Assembly (NCBI RefSeq): GCF_001673635.1 | Contig: NZ_LZMH01000040.1 | Coordinates: 1 to 59,668 of the forward strand | Origin: Mycobacterium asiaticum | GTDB lineage: Bacteria; Actinomycetota; Actinomycetes; Mycobacteriales; Mycobacteriaceae | DNA: 59,668 nt | Reading direction: 5' to 3' | In this document: positions 18,200 through 26,845 of the stretch, piece by piece | Layout: every line of letters begins with the position of its first letter | How positions within the stretch are numbered: position 1 is the first letter of the stretch | Position numbers and translations under genes: made by a program | The notes under the pieces: generated by a model | Told to the model about the DNA's origin: nothing | Database searches by the model: none | Seen by the model: the letters and a program-made list of their open reading frames with translations, nothing else

Positions 18200-19353
18200 A
18201 GCGACTCTGGTTGCGCGGCACCGTGATTGCCGCGAGCAGCACCCTGCTGGCCGGCTGTTCCTTCGGCGGCCTGAACTCGCTCAACATGCCCGGTACCGCC
18301 GGCCACGGCTTCGGCGCATACTCGATCACCATCGAGCTGCCCGACGTGGCCACCCTGCCGCAGAACTCTCCGGTCATGGTCGACGACGTCACCGTCGGAA
18401 GTGTGTCCGGGATCTCGGCCGAGCAGCGCGCCGACGGATCCTTCTACGCCGCGGTCAAGCTGGCGCTGGACAAGAACGTGAATCTGCCCGCGAACGCCAC
18501 CGCCAAGGTCGCGCAGACCTCGCTGCTGGGGTCGCTGCACGTCGAACTGGCCGAACCGACCGACCAACCGCCGTCAAAAGCAAAGCTGAAAGACGGGTCC
18601 CGAATCCCGGAGTCGCGCACCGGTCGTTTCCCGACCACCGAGGAAGTGTTCTCGGCGCTCGGCGTGGTGGTCAACAAGGGCAACGTCGGCGCGCTGGAAG
18701 AGATCACCGACGAAACGTATCGGGCCGTCGCCGGCCGGCAGGGCCGGTTCCGTGATCTGATGCCTCGATTGGCCGAGCTGGCGTCCGGCCTCAACCGGCA
18801 AGTGAACGACATCATCACCGCGGTCGAAGGCCTCGACCGGTTCTCCTCAATCCTGGCGCGCGACAAGGACAACCTGGGCCGCGCGCTGGACACCTTGCCG
18901 GACGCGATCCGGGTGCTGAACAAGAACCGGGACCACATCGTCGAAGCGTTCACGGCGCTACGCCGGCTGGCGCTGGTCACCTCGAACGTGCTGTCCAAGA
19001 CCAAGACCGACCTGGCCGCCGACCTCAAAGATTTGTATTCGGTGATCAAGGCGCTCAACGACAGCCGCAAGAACTTCGTCACCGCGCTGCAGATCATGCT
19101 GACGTTCCCGTTCCCCAACTTCGGCATCAAGCAGGCGGTGCGCGGCGACTACCTCAACGTGTTCACCACGTTCGACCTGACCCTGCGCCGCCTCGGTGAA
19201 ACCTTCTTCACCACGTCCTATGCGCTGGACCCGAACATGATGCACATGGACGAAGTCCTCAACCCGCCCGACTTCCTGACCGGCGAACTGGCCAACCTGT
19301 CCGGACAGGCGGCCGACCCGTTCAAGATTCCGCCCGGCACGGCGGCGCAGTAG
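18196..19353 (+). CDS. lprN: Mce-family lipoprotein Mce4E (LprN)
   Basis: This 385-residue protein (384 in M. tuberculosis) is the lipoprotein member of the Mce4 set. The signal peptide ends in the lipobox LLAGC, so C23 is the expected lipidated residue. The MCE domain follows with NSPVMVDDVTVGSVSGI, then the helical region. The ATG at 18196 overlaps the mce4D stop (ATGA) and is preceded by AAGGAG; the longer frame starting further upstream runs inside mce4D. The lipid anchor would fix the tunnel to the outer face of the cytoplasmic membrane. Confidence 0.93.
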   Translation: MKRLWLRGTVIAASSTLLAGCSFGGLNSLNMPGTAGHGFGAYSITIELPDVATLPQNSPVMVDDVTVGSVSGISAEQRADGSFYAAVKLALDKNVNLPANATAKVAQTSLLGSLHVELAEPTDQPPSKAKLKDGSRIPESRTGRFPTTEEVFSALGVVVNKGNVGALEEITDETYRAVAGRQGRFRDLMPRLAELASGLNRQVNDIITAVEGLDRFSSILARDKDNLGRALDTLPDAIRVLNKNRDHIVEAFTALRRLALVTSNVLSKTKTDLAADLKDLYSVIKALNDSRKNFVTALQIMLTFPFPNFGIKQAVRGDYLNVFTTFDLTLRRLGETFFTTSYALDPNMMHMDEVLNPPDFLTGELANLSGQAADPFKIPPGTAAQ

Positions 19354-19363
19354 AGGCGGGAAC

Positions 19364-21034
19364 ATGATCGACAGACTCACCAAGATCCAGCTGGCCATCT
19401 TCGCCGTGATCACCGTCATCACCCTGGTCGTGATGGCGATCTTCTACCTGCGGTTGCCGGCCACGTTCGGCATCGGGACCTACGGTGTCAGTGCCGATTT
19501 CGTCGCCGGTGGCGGTCTGTACAAGAACGCCAACGTCACCTACCGCGGTGTGGCGGTGGGGCGCGTGGAGTCGGTCGGGCTCAATCCGAACGGTGTCACC
19601 GCCGACATGCGGCTCAACAGCGGCACCCCGATTCCGTCCAACGTCACCGCCACCGTCAAGAGCGTGTCGGCGATCGGTGAGCAGTACATCGACCTGGTGC
19701 CGCCCACGAATCCGGCGCCGGGCAAGCTGCGCAACGGATCCAAGATCGACCGGAGCAACACCCGCATCGGCCAGGACGTCGCCGACCTGCTCAAGCAGGC
19801 CGAGACACTCGTCAACAGTCTCGGCGACACGCGCCTGCGCGAGGTGCTGCACGAGGCGTTCGTCGCGACCAACGGCACCGGCCCGGAGTTGGCCAGGCTG
19901 GTCGAGTCGGCGCGGTTGCTGGTCGACGAGGCCAACGCCAATTATCCGCAGGTCTCCCAGCTCATCGACCAGGCCGGCCCGTTCCTACAGGCCCAGGTGC
20001 GCGCCGGTGCCGACATCCGGTCACTCTCGGACGGATTGGCGCGGTTCACCTCCGAGGTGCGCCAGGCCGACCCGCGCTTGCGTGACACGCTGGCCACCGC
20101 GCCAGGTGCACTCGACGAGGCCAACAACACGTTCTCCGGCATTCGCCCCTCGTTCCCGGCGCTGGCGGCGAACATGGCCAACCTGGGCCGGGTGGGCGTG
20201 ATCTATCACAAGACCATCGAACAGCTGCTGGTGGTTTTCCCGGCGCTGTTCGCCGCGATCACCACCGCGGCCGGTGGCCAGCCTCAGGATGAGGGCGCCA
20301 AGCTGGACTTCAAGCTCGACCTGAACGACCCGCCGCAGTGCAACACCGGCTTCATACCCTCGCCGTTGATCCGTACGCCCGCCGACGAGACCGTGCGCGA
20401 GATTCCCCGCGACCTGTACTGCAAGACCGCCCAGAACGACGCCAGCGCGGTGCGCGGCGCGCGCAACTACCCATGCCAGGAGTTCCCCGGCAAACGAGCC
20501 CCGACCGTGCAGCTGTGCCGGGACCCCCGCGGTTATGTGCCCATCGGCACCAACCCGTGGCGCGGGCCGCCGATCCCCTACGGGACACCGGTCACCAACG
20601 GGCTGAACATCCTGCCGCCCAACCACTTCCCGTTCATCCCCCCGGGAGCCGACCCGGATCCGGGCATCCCGGTCGTCGGTCCGCCCCCGCCAGGGGTGAC
20701 ACCGGGTCCCGGCCCGGCGCCGCACCAACCGGCCTACGACCCGCCGCCACCCAACGACAGCGGGCCGCCGCCGGGCAACCCGTCCTGGATGCCGCCGAAC
20801 TATCCGCCGCTGCCGCCGCAGCTCCCGTATCCCAGGTATCTGGAGCCGCCGCCACCACCGTTGGGGACGGGTGCGGAACCCCAGGCCAGCGGTCCGGCGT
20901 ACACCACTTATGACCCCACGACCGGCCGGTTCCAGGATCCGGCGGGCGGCACTGGTATCTTCGCGTCCGGTATCGCCGGTACCGCCAGCGCGGAGAACTG
21001 GGTGGATTTGATGCTCGCGCCCAAGCCCCTGTGA
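19364..21034 (+). CDS. mce4F: Mce-family sterol-import protein Mce4F
   Basis: This 556-residue protein (564 in M. tuberculosis) closes the mce4A-F set. It has a signal anchor (about 8-28), an MCE domain with YKNANVTYRGVAVGRVESV, a helical region, a cysteine-containing domain (residues about 325-400), and a long Pro-rich tail from about residue 425 to 515 (PPPPGVTPGPGPAPHQP and similar), ending in a short conserved tail. The ATG follows a GGCGGGAAC leader 10 bp after lprN. Confidence 0.92.
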   Translation: MIDRLTKIQLAIFAVITVITLVVMAIFYLRLPATFGIGTYGVSADFVAGGGLYKNANVTYRGVAVGRVESVGLNPNGVTADMRLNSGTPIPSNVTATVKSVSAIGEQYIDLVPPTNPAPGKLRNGSKIDRSNTRIGQDVADLLKQAETLVNSLGDTRLREVLHEAFVATNGTGPELARLVESARLLVDEANANYPQVSQLIDQAGPFLQAQVRAGADIRSLSDGLARFTSEVRQADPRLRDTLATAPGALDEANNTFSGIRPSFPALAANMANLGRVGVIYHKTIEQLLVVFPALFAAITTAAGGQPQDEGAKLDFKLDLNDPPQCNTGFIPSPLIRTPADETVREIPRDLYCKTAQNDASAVRGARNYPCQEFPGKRAPTVQLCRDPRGYVPIGTNPWRGPPIPYGTPVTNGLNILPPNHFPFIPPGADPDPGIPVVGPPPPGVTPGPGPAPHQPAYDPPPPNDSGPPPGNPSWMPPNYPPLPPQLPYPRYLEPPPPPLGTGAEPQASGPAYTTYDPTTGRFQDPAGGTGIFASGIAGTASAENWVDLMLAPKPL

Positions 21035-21073
21035 CCAGCGCGCTTTGACGACACACGCTTCGATGGATCAGTA

Positions 21074-21871
21074 GTGGCAGAACAGCAGTCGACGACGCAA
21101 CGCGTCCGCCGTCGGGCATCGCGTGCGGCGGGCCCGCCGAAAGTCGAGGCCGAGGCGGCCGAGGCATCGGTCAGCCCGGAAACGACCGTCACCCTCGAGA
21201 CCAAAGCCGATACAACAGCGGATACCGAATCTGCCACCAGAGGCAAGGGCAAAGGCAAATCCAGCACGAAGGCCAAAGCCAAGGCGAAAGCCAAGGCCGC
21301 CGCCAAGAAGGCCGGCAAGTCGCCGACGACCCTGCGCCCGCCGCCGCGACGCCGAGCCCACGCCGCGATGGTTGGCTGGGTCTCGCTGGCGGCTGCGGTG
21401 TTGACCATCGCCGGGCTGGCCTGGGGCGTGACGGTCCTGGTGCTGCAGCACCGCGACGCGCAGGCGCGGCAGGCCCGGGAGCAGCGCTTCGTCGACGCGG
21501 CCCGGCAGACCGTGGTCAACATGTTCAGCTACACGCCGGACACCATCGACGAGGCGGTCAACCGGTTCGTCAACGGGACCAGCGGCCCGCTTCGCGGCAT
21601 GCTCAGCGCCAACAACAACGTCGACAACCTCAAGGGGCTGTTCCGTTCCACCAATGCCACGTCGGAGGCGGTGATCAACGGGGCCGCGCTGGAAGGCATC
21701 GACGCGGTCAGTGACAACGCGTCGGTGCTGGTCGCGGTGCGCGTCACCGTCGCTGACATCGACGGCGTGAACAAACCCTCCATGCCCTACCGATTGCGGG
21801 TTATCGTCCACGAGGACGAGTCCGGCCGGATGACCGGCTATGACCTGAAATATCCCGATGGAGGCAACTGA
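21074..21871 (+). CDS. mam4A: Mce-associated membrane protein (Rv3493c-like, Mam4A)
   Basis: This 265-residue protein is a Mce-associated membrane protein, placed as Rv3493c is after mce4F. The cytoplasmic N terminus has an Ala/Lys-rich run (KAKAKAKAKAAAKKAGK, about residues 64-80) and an Arg/Pro patch, then one membrane segment (about 97-120), and a periplasmic alpha+beta domain. Mam proteins are thought to stabilise Mce complexes. The GTG start at 21074 is 39 bp after mce4F and the stop overlaps the next start (TGATG). The Lys-rich run is low complexity and may vary in length between strains. Confidence 0.88.
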   Translation: MAEQQSTTQRVRRRASRAAGPPKVEAEAAEASVSPETTVTLETKADTTADTESATRGKGKGKSSTKAKAKAKAKAAAKKAGKSPTTLRPPPRRRAHAAMVGWVSLAAAVLTIAGLAWGVTVLVLQHRDAQARQAREQRFVDAARQTVVNMFSYTPDTIDEAVNRFVNGTSGPLRGMLSANNNVDNLKGLFRSTNATSEAVINGAALEGIDAVSDNASVLVAVRVTVADIDGVNKPSMPYRLRVIVHEDESGRMTGYDLKYPDGGN

Positions 21872-22362
21872 TGCGCTGGCTGCGGTGGTTGTTCATCACC
21901 GCCGCGAGTTTCGCGGTCACGCTGGTGGTGACGCTGTCGGCCCTCGGTGGCTGGTATTACTGGCAGCGGGTGGAAACCCAGGGCGAGCAGGCGGCCCGGG
22001 CGGTGTTGCCCAAGCTCGCCGAAAAGGAGATCCCCCGGTTCTTCGGCTATGACTTCCAGACCGTCGAGCGCACCCTCGCCGACGCCTATCCGTTGCTCAC
22101 ACCCGACTACCGCCAGGAATTCAAGAGGGGCGTCAACGACCAGATCATTCCCGAGGCCAAGAAGCGTGAGGTGGTGGTTCAGGCCAACGTCGTGGGCGTG
22201 GGAGTCATGGCCGCCAAACGCGATTCGGCATCGGTGATGGTCTACATGAACCGCATCGTGACCGACAAGTCCCGCCAGCCGCTCTACGACGGTAGTCGGC
22301 TACGGGTCGACTTCAAGCGCATCGAAGGTCACTGGCTGATCGCCTACATCACGCCGATCTAA
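21871..22362 (+). CDS. mam4B: Mce-associated membrane protein (Rv3492c-like, Mam4B)
   Basis: This 163-residue protein (160 for Rv3492c) ends the mce4 operon. A single membrane segment (about 8-30, ITAASFAVTLVVTLSALGGWYY region) is followed by a periplasmic domain of the SnoaL/NTF2-like type seen in Mce-associated proteins. It begins on the last base of mam4A. The next gene is convergent, with the two stop codons separated by one base, so little room remains for a terminator. Confidence 0.88.
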   Translation: MRWLRWLFITAASFAVTLVVTLSALGGWYYWQRVETQGEQAARAVLPKLAEKEIPRFFGYDFQTVERTLADAYPLLTPDYRQEFKRGVNDQIIPEAKKREVVVQANVVGVGVMAAKRDSASVMVYMNRIVTDKSRQPLYDGSRLRVDFKRIEGHWLIAYITPI

Positions 22363-22363
22363 C

Positions 22364-22942
22364 TCAGAAGCAGATCGCAATCTCATTGCACCGCAACGGG
22401 TATCGCTCGACCGGGCTGGGCGGCGCCCCGGCCAGCGCCAAGGAAAACGGTTCCTTCTTCATGTCCGGCTGCAATCCGCACACCGCGCCGTGCAGCGTGG
22501 TGTGGGTGCCGGTGAGGGTTTCGTCGCTGAACGCGTAGGTCTCGCTGGTCTGGGCAAAACTGCCGTCCGGACAGGTCACCCCCTCCGGCTTGCTGACCTG
22601 CAACGTCCACAGCATGCTGCTCATTCGGGCCCGGGCGCTGAAGTTCTGCAGGTGCTCTTCGCGGGTGTTGTTCGCCGGCGTGGTGCTGACCACGTTCAGC
22701 GCGCAGTTCATCGCCCAGACAATCGGATCGGAGTAGTCGTTCATGTTGCGGGTGCCGTTGGGCTGATCGCACAGCGCCGAGATGGTCCAGCTGGCGCCGG
22801 AGACACCGGCTTGCTGGTAGGCGTACGTACCATCGGGCGGCGGGCCGATCGCGTAGGCCGGGCTTTCCGAATCCAGCGCCATACCTACTGCAATCGCCGT
22901 GCTGACGACGGCGCCGGCGGCCAGTCCACGACGGAGGTTCAC
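22364..22942 (-). CDS. Secreted protein of unknown function (Rv3491-like)
   Basis: The GTG at 22942 gives 192 residues, the same as Rv3491 of M. tuberculosis. A signal peptide (about residues 1-31, ending SPAYA) precedes a mature domain starting IGPPPDGTYAY, with cysteines in ALCDQ, MNCAL, VTCPDG, AVCGL, LRCNE and AICF that could form three disulfides. It resembles small mycobacterial secreted proteins without assigned function. It sits between otsA and mce4 and is transcribed in the same direction as otsA, starting about 50 bp after it. Confidence 0.8.
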   Translation of the reverse strand: MNLRRGLAAGAVVSTAIAVGMALDSESPAYAIGPPPDGTYAYQQAGVSGASWTISALCDQPNGTRNMNDYSDPIVWAMNCALNVVSTTPANNTREEHLQNFSARARMSSMLWTLQVSKPEGVTCPDGSFAQTSETYAFSDETLTGTHTTLHGAVCGLQPDMKKEPFSLALAGAPPSPVERYPLRCNEIAICF

Positions 22943-22993
22943 TCGCCCAGTATCACAGCCAACCGCCACTAACACCATGGCTCGGCGTGGCTG

Positions 22994-24493
22994 TTATTCG
23001 TCTCCGCTGGAACGCGGTTCGGCCAGCGCTTCCAGGAACGACCGGGCCCACCGGTCCACGTCGTGCGCAAGGACCTGGCGCCGCATCGCGCGCATGCGGC
23101 GCCGCCCCTCCTCGTCGGACTGGTTAAGCGCCGCCTCGATCGCGTCCTTGACGCCCTCGAGGTCGTGCGGGTTGACCAAATACGCCTGCCGCAATTCCGA
23201 TGCCGCCCCGGTGAATTCGGACAGCACCAGGGCGCCGCCGAGATCGCTGCGGCACGCGACGTACTCCTTGGCCACCAGGTTCATCCCGTCCCGCAGCGGG
23301 GTCACCAGCATGACGTCGCTGGCGACGAAGAACGCGATCAGCTCGTCGCGGGGGACCGGGCGATGCAGGTAGTGCACCACGGCATGGCCGACCTCGGCGT
23401 ACTCGCCGTTGATGTGGCCGACCTGACGTTCGATGTCATTGCGCAGGATCTGGTAACTCTCCACCCGCTCCCGGCTGGGCGTGGCCAACTGGATCAGCAC
23501 GGTGTCGTCGCGTTTGGCCCGGTCCTCGGCGAGCAGCTCATCCAGGGCCTTCAGTCGTACGTCGATGCCCTTGGTGTAGTCGAGGCGGTCGACGCCGAGC
23601 AGGATCTTGCGCGGGTTACCCAGCTCGGCGCGGATCTCGCGGGCCCGGCGCCGGATGCCGCGTTCGCGGGCGGCTTGGTCCAGCGCTCCGGAGTCGATGG
23701 AGATGGGGAATGCGCCCACCCGTACGGTGCGCGAGTCGTATTCCACCTCGCCGAACCGGGACCGCACCCCCACCGAACCGCGGGAGGTGTTGGCTCCGAT
23801 CAGTTGCCGGGCCAGGACCAGGAAGTTCTGCGCGCCGCCGGCCAGATGGAACCCGACCAGGTCGGCGCCGAGCAGGCCCTCGATGATCTGGTTGCGCCAG
23901 GGCATCTGCCGGAACAGTTCCACCGGCGGGAACGGGATGTGCAAGAAGAACCCGATGGTCAGGTCGGGTCGCAGGTTGCGCAGCATCTGCGGCACGAGTT
24001 GCAGTTGATAGTCCTGTACCCAGACGGTGCCGCCCTTGGCGGCCGCCCGTGCGGTGGCCTCGGCGAACCGGCGGTTGACGTCGACGTAGCGCTCCCACCA
24101 TTCGCGGTGGTAGGTCGGCTTGACGATCACGTCGTGGTACAGGGGCCACAGCGTGGCGTTGGAAAATCCTTCGTAGTACTCCGCGACGTCCTCGGAGCTC
24201 AGCCACACCGGATGGAGTTGCAGCTCGTCCTGAACGATCGGCTCCTGATCTGGTTCCACGTCGTCGCTGACCAGGCCCGGCCATCCGATCCAGGCGCCGC
24301 GGCGTTTGCGCAGCAACGGCTCCAGGGCCGTGACCAACCCCCCCGGGCTGCGCTTCCAGGTGGTGCTGCCGTCGGGCAGCCGTTCCAGATCGACCGGCAG
24401 CCGATTGGCGACGACGACGAAGTCGGAATCGCCGTAGCCCGCCGACTTACCCGGACTCTTGGCCTTCGAGGTGCGACCGCCCCCGGAAGCCAT
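22994..24493 (-). CDS. otsA: Trehalose-6-phosphate synthase OtsA
   Basis: This 499-residue GT20 glycosyltransferase joins UDP- or ADP-glucose to glucose-6-phosphate to make trehalose-6-phosphate, which feeds trehalose and thus mycolate-carrier lipids. Recognisable segments are [10 protein letters not shown] (with the family's N-x-R-L), [62 protein letters not shown] and [17 protein letters not shown]. The ATG at 24493 shares one base with the stop of the upstream small gene (TGATG); this coupling, and the 500-residue length of the M. tuberculosis protein, favour it over the longer frame. Confidence 0.95.
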   Translation of the reverse strand: MASGGGRTSKAKSPGKSAGYGDSDFVVVANRLPVDLERLPDGSTTWKRSPGGLVTALEPLLRKRRGAWIGWPGLVSDDVEPDQEPIVQDELQLHPVWLSSEDVAEYYEGFSNATLWPLYHDVIVKPTYHREWWERYVDVNRRFAEATARAAAKGGTVWVQDYQLQLVPQMLRNLRPDLTIGFFLHIPFPPVELFRQMPWRNQIIEGLLGADLVGFHLAGGAQNFLVLARQLIGANTSRGSVGVRSRFGEVEYDSRTVRVGAFPISIDSGALDQAARERGIRRRAREIRAELGNPRKILLGVDRLDYTKGIDVRLKALDELLAEDRAKRDDTVLIQLATPSRERVESYQILRNDIERQVGHINGEYAEVGHAVVHYLHRPVPRDELIAFFVASDVMLVTPLRDGMNLVAKEYVACRSDLGGALVLSEFTGAASELRQAYLVNPHDLEGVKDAIEAALNQSDEEGRRRMRAMRRQVLAHDVDRWARSFLEALAEPRSSGDE

Positions 24494-24657
24494 CAGCTCT
24501 CGTGCTTTGCCGGCCCAATACCGAGCATGGACAAAAAGACGCGGCACTCGTCGGCATCGTTCGCATAAGCGGCTACGACCCGCCTGGCCTGGCTCGCGGT
24601 GCTGTCGGCCAGCGGTTCCACGTCACCGATGTCACCATGATCCGTTTTCGTTGGCAT
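24493..24657 (-). CDS. 54-residue protein coupled to otsA (Rv3489-like)
   Basis: A short frame on the minus strand starts [12 protein letters not shown], ends [18 protein letters not shown], and stops on the TGA that shares its A with the otsA start. M. tuberculosis has a 55-codon gene, Rv3489, at the same place. The sequence is acidic at the N terminus and has a helix-like middle ([17 protein letters not shown]). The perfect stop-start overlap and positional conservation suggest a real gene that may tune otsA translation; the function is unknown. Confidence 0.75.
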   Translation of the reverse strand: MPTKTDHGDIGDVEPLADSTASQARRVVAAYANDADECRVFLSMLGIGPAKHES

Positions 24658-24796
24658 CAGCCAATGCTATGTCAAGCGGTGGTTGAGCCTGCTTCGAGCA
24701 CCTGTTTGGCGGTCCGGTCACCCGGCCCGGCCACCAGCCGCTTACATACTGGCCGTAATCTGTAACGGCAAGCCGGTGACAAGTGAGGTGGGCGAA

Positions 24797-25741
24797 ATGA
24801 CGGTTTCCGATCAGGCCAGCGCTCAAGATGGCAAGGCGGAGGCGGCCGAGGCGCCGGAATTCGTCGCCTACGAAACCCTCGACGAGGGTCGTATCGCGCG
24901 GATCTGGCTGAACCGACCGGACGCCCACAACGCGCAGAACCGCGGGCTGCTGGTTCAGTTGGACGAGGCGTTCAGCCGGGCCGAGGCCGACGACACGGTG
25001 CGGGTGGTCATCCTGGCCGCTCGCGGGCGCAATTTCTCGGCCGGCCACGACCTGGGCTCGGAGGCGGCGCTGCTGGAACGCAAACCCGGCCCGCAGCAGC
25101 ACCCGACGTTTCGCTCGCACGGGTCCACGCTCGAACCGATCGTCGAGAAGCTCTACCACCAGGAATGGCACTTCTTCTTCGAGAACACCCGGCGCTGGCG
25201 CGATCTGCGCAAGATCACCATCGCCCAGGTGCAGGGCAACGCCATATCGGCCGGTCTGATGCTGATCTGGGCGTGCGATCTGATCGTGGCGGCCGACAAC
25301 GCGAAGTTCAGCGACGTGGTAGCGGTCCGGCTGGGCATGCCGGGTGTCGAATACTATGCGCACCCTTGGGAATTCGGGGCGCGCAAGGCCAAAGAGCTGT
25401 TGTTGACCGGTGATTCGCTGGACGCCGACGAGGCCTACCGGCTGGGCATGGTGTCCAAGGTTTTCCCCGTCGACGAACTCGAAGAGAAGACGCTGGAATT
25501 CGCGCGGCGCATCGCCGAGCGCCCGACCATGGCGTCGCTGTTGGTCAAGGCCTCGGTCAACGCCGCGGCCGACGCGATGGGATTCACCGAGGCGCTGCGC
25601 CACGCGTTCCACGTGCACGAACTCGGCCACGCGCACTGGGCGGCACATAACGAGAACCGCATGCCGGTCGGACTGCCTCCCGACGTCGAGGATTGGCGCA
25701 CCGCCCGGCCCACCAAGGTCGCCCGCCGCGATACCCCGTAG
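24797..25741 (+). CDS. Enoyl-CoA hydratase/isomerase-family protein (crotonase)
   Basis: This 314-residue crotonase-fold protein has the oxyanion-hole segments FSAGHDLGSE and QGNAISAGLMLIWACDLIVA. At the position where hydratases have a glutamate in the pattern F-x-x-P-E, the sequence is KFSDVVAVRLGMPG, so the first catalytic glutamate seems replaced and the activity may not be simple hydration. An insertion of about 40 residues (LERKPGPQQHPTFRSHG and after) lengthens it beyond the usual 260. The ATG at 24797 is chosen as the likely start; upstream in-frame starts exist. It is followed at 53 bp by an SDR, suggesting a small lipid-metabolism operon. Confidence 0.82.
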   Translation: MTVSDQASAQDGKAEAAEAPEFVAYETLDEGRIARIWLNRPDAHNAQNRGLLVQLDEAFSRAEADDTVRVVILAARGRNFSAGHDLGSEAALLERKPGPQQHPTFRSHGSTLEPIVEKLYHQEWHFFFENTRRWRDLRKITIAQVQGNAISAGLMLIWACDLIVAADNAKFSDVVAVRLGMPGVEYYAHPWEFGARKAKELLLTGDSLDADEAYRLGMVSKVFPVDELEEKTLEFARRIAERPTMASLLVKASVNAAADAMGFTEALRHAFHVHELGHAHWAAHNENRMPVGLPPDVEDWRTARPTKVARRDTP

Positions 25742-25794
25742 CGCCCGTGGTTCGATAGCTAGAACCTGTTTCAGTTTCGGCGGAAGGGCCCCGG

Positions 25795-26628
25795 GTGCAG
25801 CTTTCTTTCCAGGACCGCACGTACTTGGTCACCGGTGGCGGTAGCGGCATCGGCAAGGGGGTGGCCACCGGGCTGGTTGCCGCTGGCGCGTCCGTGATGA
25901 TCGTCGGCCGCAATGCCGACCGGTTGGCCGGTGCCGTCGAGGAAATCGAGGGGCTGCAGCTGCCCGGTGCGGTGCGTTACGAGCCCACCGACGTCACCAA
26001 CGAGGACGAGGTCGCCCGCGCGGTGGACGCCGTGACGGCGTGGCACGGGCGCCTGCACGGCGTCGTGCACAGCGCGGGTGGCTCGTTGACCGTCGGGCCG
26101 ATCACCCACACCGATTCCGACGCGTGGCGGCGCACCGTCGACCTCAACGTCAACGGCACCATGTACGTGCTCAAGCACGCCGCGCGCGAGCTGGTGCGCG
26201 GCGGCGGCGGGTCGTTCGTCGGGATCTCGTCGATCGCGGCCAGCAACACCCACCGTTGGTTCGGGCCGTACGGCGTCACCAAGTCGGCCATCGACCACAT
26301 GATGCAGCTGGCCGCCGACGAACTCGGGGCGTCCTGGGTTCGGGTCAACAGCATCCGGCCGGGCCTGATCCGCACCGATCTCGTCGATGCGAGCGTCATC
26401 CAGTCGCCGGAGATCAGCGGGGACTACGCGCAGTGCACGCCGCTGCCTCGGGTCGGCGAAGTCGAGGATGTGGCAAACCTGGCAATGTTCCTGCTCAGCG
26501 ATGCCGCGAGCTTCATCACCGGCCAGTGCATCAACGTCGACGGCGGCCATATCCTGCGCCGCGGCCCGGATTACTCCGCAATGATGGAGCCCATGTTCGG
26601 CGGCGACGCATTGCGCGGCGTGGTCTGA
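25795..26628 (+). CDS. Short-chain dehydrogenase/reductase
   Basis: This 277-residue classical SDR has TGGGSGIGKG near residue 13, a VHSAGGS segment in place of NNAG, a catalytic serine in GISSIAASN and Y-x3-K in GPYGVTKSA. The C terminus has the FITGQCINVDGGH signature. The overall pattern resembles 2,4-dienoyl- or trans-2-enoyl-CoA reductases and 3-oxoacyl reductases. A GTG start at 25795 follows a GGAAGGGCC stretch. Its place after a crotonase-like gene suggests fatty-acyl-CoA chemistry, but the substrate is not evident. Confidence 0.85.
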   Translation: MQLSFQDRTYLVTGGGSGIGKGVATGLVAAGASVMIVGRNADRLAGAVEEIEGLQLPGAVRYEPTDVTNEDEVARAVDAVTAWHGRLHGVVHSAGGSLTVGPITHTDSDAWRRTVDLNVNGTMYVLKHAARELVRGGGGSFVGISSIAASNTHRWFGPYGVTKSAIDHMMQLAADELGASWVRVNSIRPGLIRTDLVDASVIQSPEISGDYAQCTPLPRVGEVEDVANLAMFLLSDAASFITGQCINVDGGHILRRGPDYSAMMEPMFGGDALRGVV

Positions 26629-26845
26629 CTCGATTTCGCCCGTCGCGGCATTTTGGCGTTACAACAATGCGCCGCAGTGACATTTTGTAAAACTCATTGA
26701 CAGCACGCGCTGCCTTGAACAAATGGCGATTCCGCATGCGCTGGCACGATTCTGCTGCTACGGTCCCTGCGATATACGTTCCGTTATTGGTTCGAGATAT
26801 GCCCGTTATAGCGCCAATATTGTTTCCTGATCTAAGGAATTTGAC

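Noticed and set aside
26697..26702. TTGACA before the PE-GH12 gene as a promoter -35 box.
   Set aside because: No acceptable -10 sequence lies 16-18 bp downstream, so it is not reported as a promoter.
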